Shown here: one piece after another, positions 61,076 through 64,000 of the stretch
Numbering within the stretch: position 1 is the stretch's first letter
Layout: each line of letters begins with the position of its first letter
Assembly: GCA_008711295.1 (NCBI GenBank)
Contig: VUYV01000146.1
Location: forward strand, 1,231,730 to 1,295,729
Origin: Anarhynchus alexandrinus
Taxonomy: Eukaryota; Chordata; Aves; Charadriiformes; Charadriidae
Direction: 5' to 3'
DNA: 64,000 bases
The notes under the pieces: generated by a model
The model's input: only the letters and a program-made list of their open reading frames with translations
The model's database searches: none
Told to the model about the DNA's origin: nothing
Program-made: the position numbers and the translations under genes

Positions 61076-63109
61076 AATGCTGCATTGTAGGAAGGAAAAA
61101 GCACCTCTTGGACCAGGGATATGTCGGGCCTTGTTTCATTACAGCATAAACAAAAACCCAAGAAAACCAGTACAGGAATATAGCTGACCATTGAGTCTGT
61201 GAATACGGATGTCCACCTCCCAAAGCTCTCTCCCTCACAAAGAAGCAGAAGGAACGACAACTGGAGTAGCTAAAATTTTGAATGACCAAAGAGTGTTGAG
61301 AGACAATTCGGCCAGCTCATGACCTGAACGAAACTCTTCCAACAAACGGACTGCTTACTCTGGCTTTATTAGGCATTGGGCCACAGTCCATTGATGTAAT
61401 GACTACGTCAACACAATGACACAAATGTCTCACCAAAGATGAGCTGTCTGAATCATTTCACCAGTCTCTTAAGTATGTATGTGATTTTCATCATCATTTA
61501 TTCCCATCTTGTTGTTCAGTTTTTTTAAGACCGCCATGTTTAATACAGACAGAATAAACTGAACTCCTGCTTTCAGTTTTGACGACACATGTCATTGTCT
61601 ACTTGCCATAAAATGAAATATTGGTCTGTTTTTTTTCTTTAATGTTCCAGTGCCTAAAGACAGCTTTCGTTGTTTAAGGGTCTGCACCATGACTAATTTG
61701 GCCAATTGAGAATAAATTCCCCCATTTTGCTTGTGAAGCTGAAGCTGGGAAGGTGAGCATGGCCTACAAGTGAAGGTTTGTTAAGCAGCATCACATATAT
61801 CACAAACAGTGGGTTTAGCAGCAGCTTTTGAGTGGGAGAGCTTTCAGGCAGGTTTGTAACCAGGGCAAGGGAACTACCTGTTTCATCTGTTTCTTGGTGG
61901 ATGGCTAGAGCGGAAAGTGTCAAGTCTGTGCTACCGTTCCCTTACATGGTTAAAAATATCCCAGGCACCAGGCCACATTTGAAATCCATAGCCAAGTACA
62001 GTGTCAGTCAGAGCTTGACTAGATGCCAGTGAACAGCTGCATATTTTGGACTTTGGTGAAATCTCTGAAGCCAATGCACCTATTCTGCCACACAAAAGAT
62101 CCAAAAAGGAAAAAAAATATATCCATATGTGAGTTAAAATATTGAAATGGAACATATAATGAACTTGTGTAGGCCATTAAAATTAAGAATTTACATGATT
62201 TATTAGCCTGAGTCAATACTTTGCTCATTAACAAATGGATTCAGAATTAAAAGTTTCAGCCCAGAAAAAAGCTATTGAGGCTGATGCAAAGACTCCATAG
62301 CACTCAGCTTTAGTCAGACCTTAAGTAACAAAATAATCAGTGGATGTGGTTATCTGAAATTAAACTAAGTGATAAATCACTTTATTATATATTTTCCTTG
62401 TCTTTTTTTTTTTTTCTCATGTGCTGAACTACCTTAAAATATACTGAAGTATATTCTATGGATATAAAGGTGTAGTTGCTATTGTATATCTCATGAAAAG
62501 TTAAGCAATTTTTAACAACACATTTTCTTGTTAGGTTATAAACGAGTCACTAGAACAAGTAACAGTTCTCTAGTTTTGTTGATTTCAAACAGAGACAAAA
62601 ATAATTCTACACCTCAGGTGTATATAAAGAATAACACAAACATGTAAACTATACTGGGAAGGTTAGATTCAGCTGTTCTGAATTATCTTCTTACTATAAA
62701 TGTATGTACGATTTTATAGACTCAAAGCAAGAAAAAAAATGCTGCCTTAGAGAAATTACAATCTGGTTAAGATCTTCAAAGTTTTAAATATTAATATTTA
62801 AGAAATATCCATGTTCAGATACTATCATGGAATAAATGTAAATTCATCTCCACCTTTGTTTGCATGTGCTTAAGAAGAGCCTTGGGTGTTTCTTTGATTT
62901 GGGGTTTCAGAATATGAGGATTTAAATACCACAGCAGCACTTTAAAAATGTGTGAAATTAGAAAAGAGTGTAGATAGTACAAAAGAGAGCATTTAAACTT
63001 TAATAACAGAATATTCCTGATAAAGATATTTGATGGAGGAAAAGATACAAAAATTAATGTTTTATAGCTGGTGAGAAAGAAACTACACTTTTAAGAAATT
63101 AGATATATG
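61076..63109. other. non-coding sequence, nothing recognised
   Basis: AT-rich, with short frames only and a T-run near 62404-62416. Confidence 0.5.
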
Positions 63110-63360
63110 ATGAAGGGTAACTCTCTACAAAACAAGACCAGAATGGGCAAAGTTAAGGACGTTCTAAGCCTATCCAAATAAACCTAAAAGTCAAAGCAGG
63201 TAACAAGGAGGCTTTGTAAAGGTTTGAAAACAAAGATGAAAAAAAATGAGTGGGATGTCAGAAAAGAGAGGAACCCAATGATACAGCCTGAGTAGAAAAC
63301 TCACACATTCAGAAACAATTTATATACAACTATTGCTGATTCAGTCTTTACTAGGTTTCA
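63110..63360 (+). mobile_element. possible ancient CR1-type LINE relic
   Basis: The plus strand follows the layout of the CR1 segment just before the reverse transcriptase: GTCAAAGCAGGTAACAAGG, then AGGTTTGAAAACAAAG near 63217-63236, and ATTCAGTCTTTACTAGG near 63341-63357, matching the usual FFASVFT-type coding region in meaning. Highly diverged and short. Confidence 0.4.
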
Positions 63361-64000
63361 GTCTTAAGGGCATCACTATAGTCATATTTTCTTCAGTAAT
63401 ATAAGTAATCTTATTTCTGATTTTGTCTTAGTTAATCCAGAAAACAGATACAAATGCATATTCCAAAAATAGCCCCGTCTAAAGTCTTGAATTATGTTCT
63501 TGCAGCTATTGGCCCACATAATTTGTGCCAGGACCATAAGTAATTGGATGAGAAAGGCTCACGCCCTCAACTCCTGAGGTCAACTGAGCAACACCACTGA
63601 CTGTCAGCATGAGGTTCTTAGAAGGGTGATGGCCAGGAGTGGAGCAAAACAACCATCGTGTTTAGCGACTCTCCCCAGACCATTCTGCTTTGGACATGGA
63701 ACATAGGCTTGGAAAATCACATCCTGCTGAGACTAAGACACAATCTACTGCAAACTGAAAGACCTTCTGAATTGCTGCATTTTGGCCTTTTTGTGTAAGA
63801 TTTTTTATGCAAGCTTAAGCCATATTAAAATGTCTACAGAGAGGAACAGTAGGAGATGTATCATATACATCAAAATATTAAGAGAAGTATGTTAAAAATG
63901 GTGGGGAGAACTTAGTGTTAAAAGCGCACCAAATCGCAAAAATATAAAAGACATTTAAATCCTTTTATGTGGAAATTCTAGTTTGATACAGAAGCCAAAA
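63361..64000. other. non-coding sequence, nothing recognised
   Basis: No repeats or long open frames recognised up to the window end. Confidence 0.5.

Overview
This window looks like vertebrate nuclear DNA from a bird, probably not a galliform. Most of it is AT-rich non-coding sequence. No bacterial-style gene organisation is present and no complete host gene could be recognised. The clearest contents are retroelements: several CR1 LINEs with the typical 3' tail of repeated ATTCTATG-like units and conserved reverse transcriptase motifs, plus endogenous-retrovirus LTRs of a type I associate with neoavian birds. I see no SINEs, and polyA runs are short.

Layout: 1-1400 unremarkable; 1401-4152 a plus-strand CR1 with much of its endonuclease region deleted; 4153-11359 mostly unannotated, with one old repeat relic (6120-6330) and two weak exon candidates (7371-7507 plus, 10372-10513 minus). 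11360-13665 is a strongly diverged antisense CR1 relic, interrupted at 13245-13552 by a solo LTR. 13666-18383 is unannotated except for a possible 63-nt cassette exon (16330-16392). 18384-19532 is the best-preserved CR1, minus strand, with an open reverse-transcriptase fragment. 28394-29160 is another minus-strand CR1 and 33021-33089 a CR1 tail. 33090-43655 has no recognised gene but holds a 153-codon minus-strand ORF behind a splice-acceptor-like site (37819-38281) and a possible terminal exon (41879-42022, minus).

43656-47783 contains the main structural anomaly. A segment of 2,049 bp appears twice, apparently identical, either side of a 30-N gap (45705-45734). This is most simply an uncollapsed assembly overlap. 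The segment lies inside a minus-sense, apparently non-coding ERV (43777-48921) with two LTRs, a polypurine tract, a possible primer-binding site and a near-match target duplication. A plus-strand CR1 has inserted into it. 49030-49645 is a second ancient antisense CR1; 58531-61075 is a long but broken plus-strand CR1; 63110-63360 may be an ancient plus-strand CR1 relic.

There is no operon-like cooperation to describe. The window reads as intergenic or intronic avian DNA with layered retroelement insertions of different ages. Family identifications rest on my memory of typical avian and reptilian repeat sequences, not on a search. The exon candidates are hypotheses only; ORFs of 40-60 codons beside an AG are common by chance in 64 kb.
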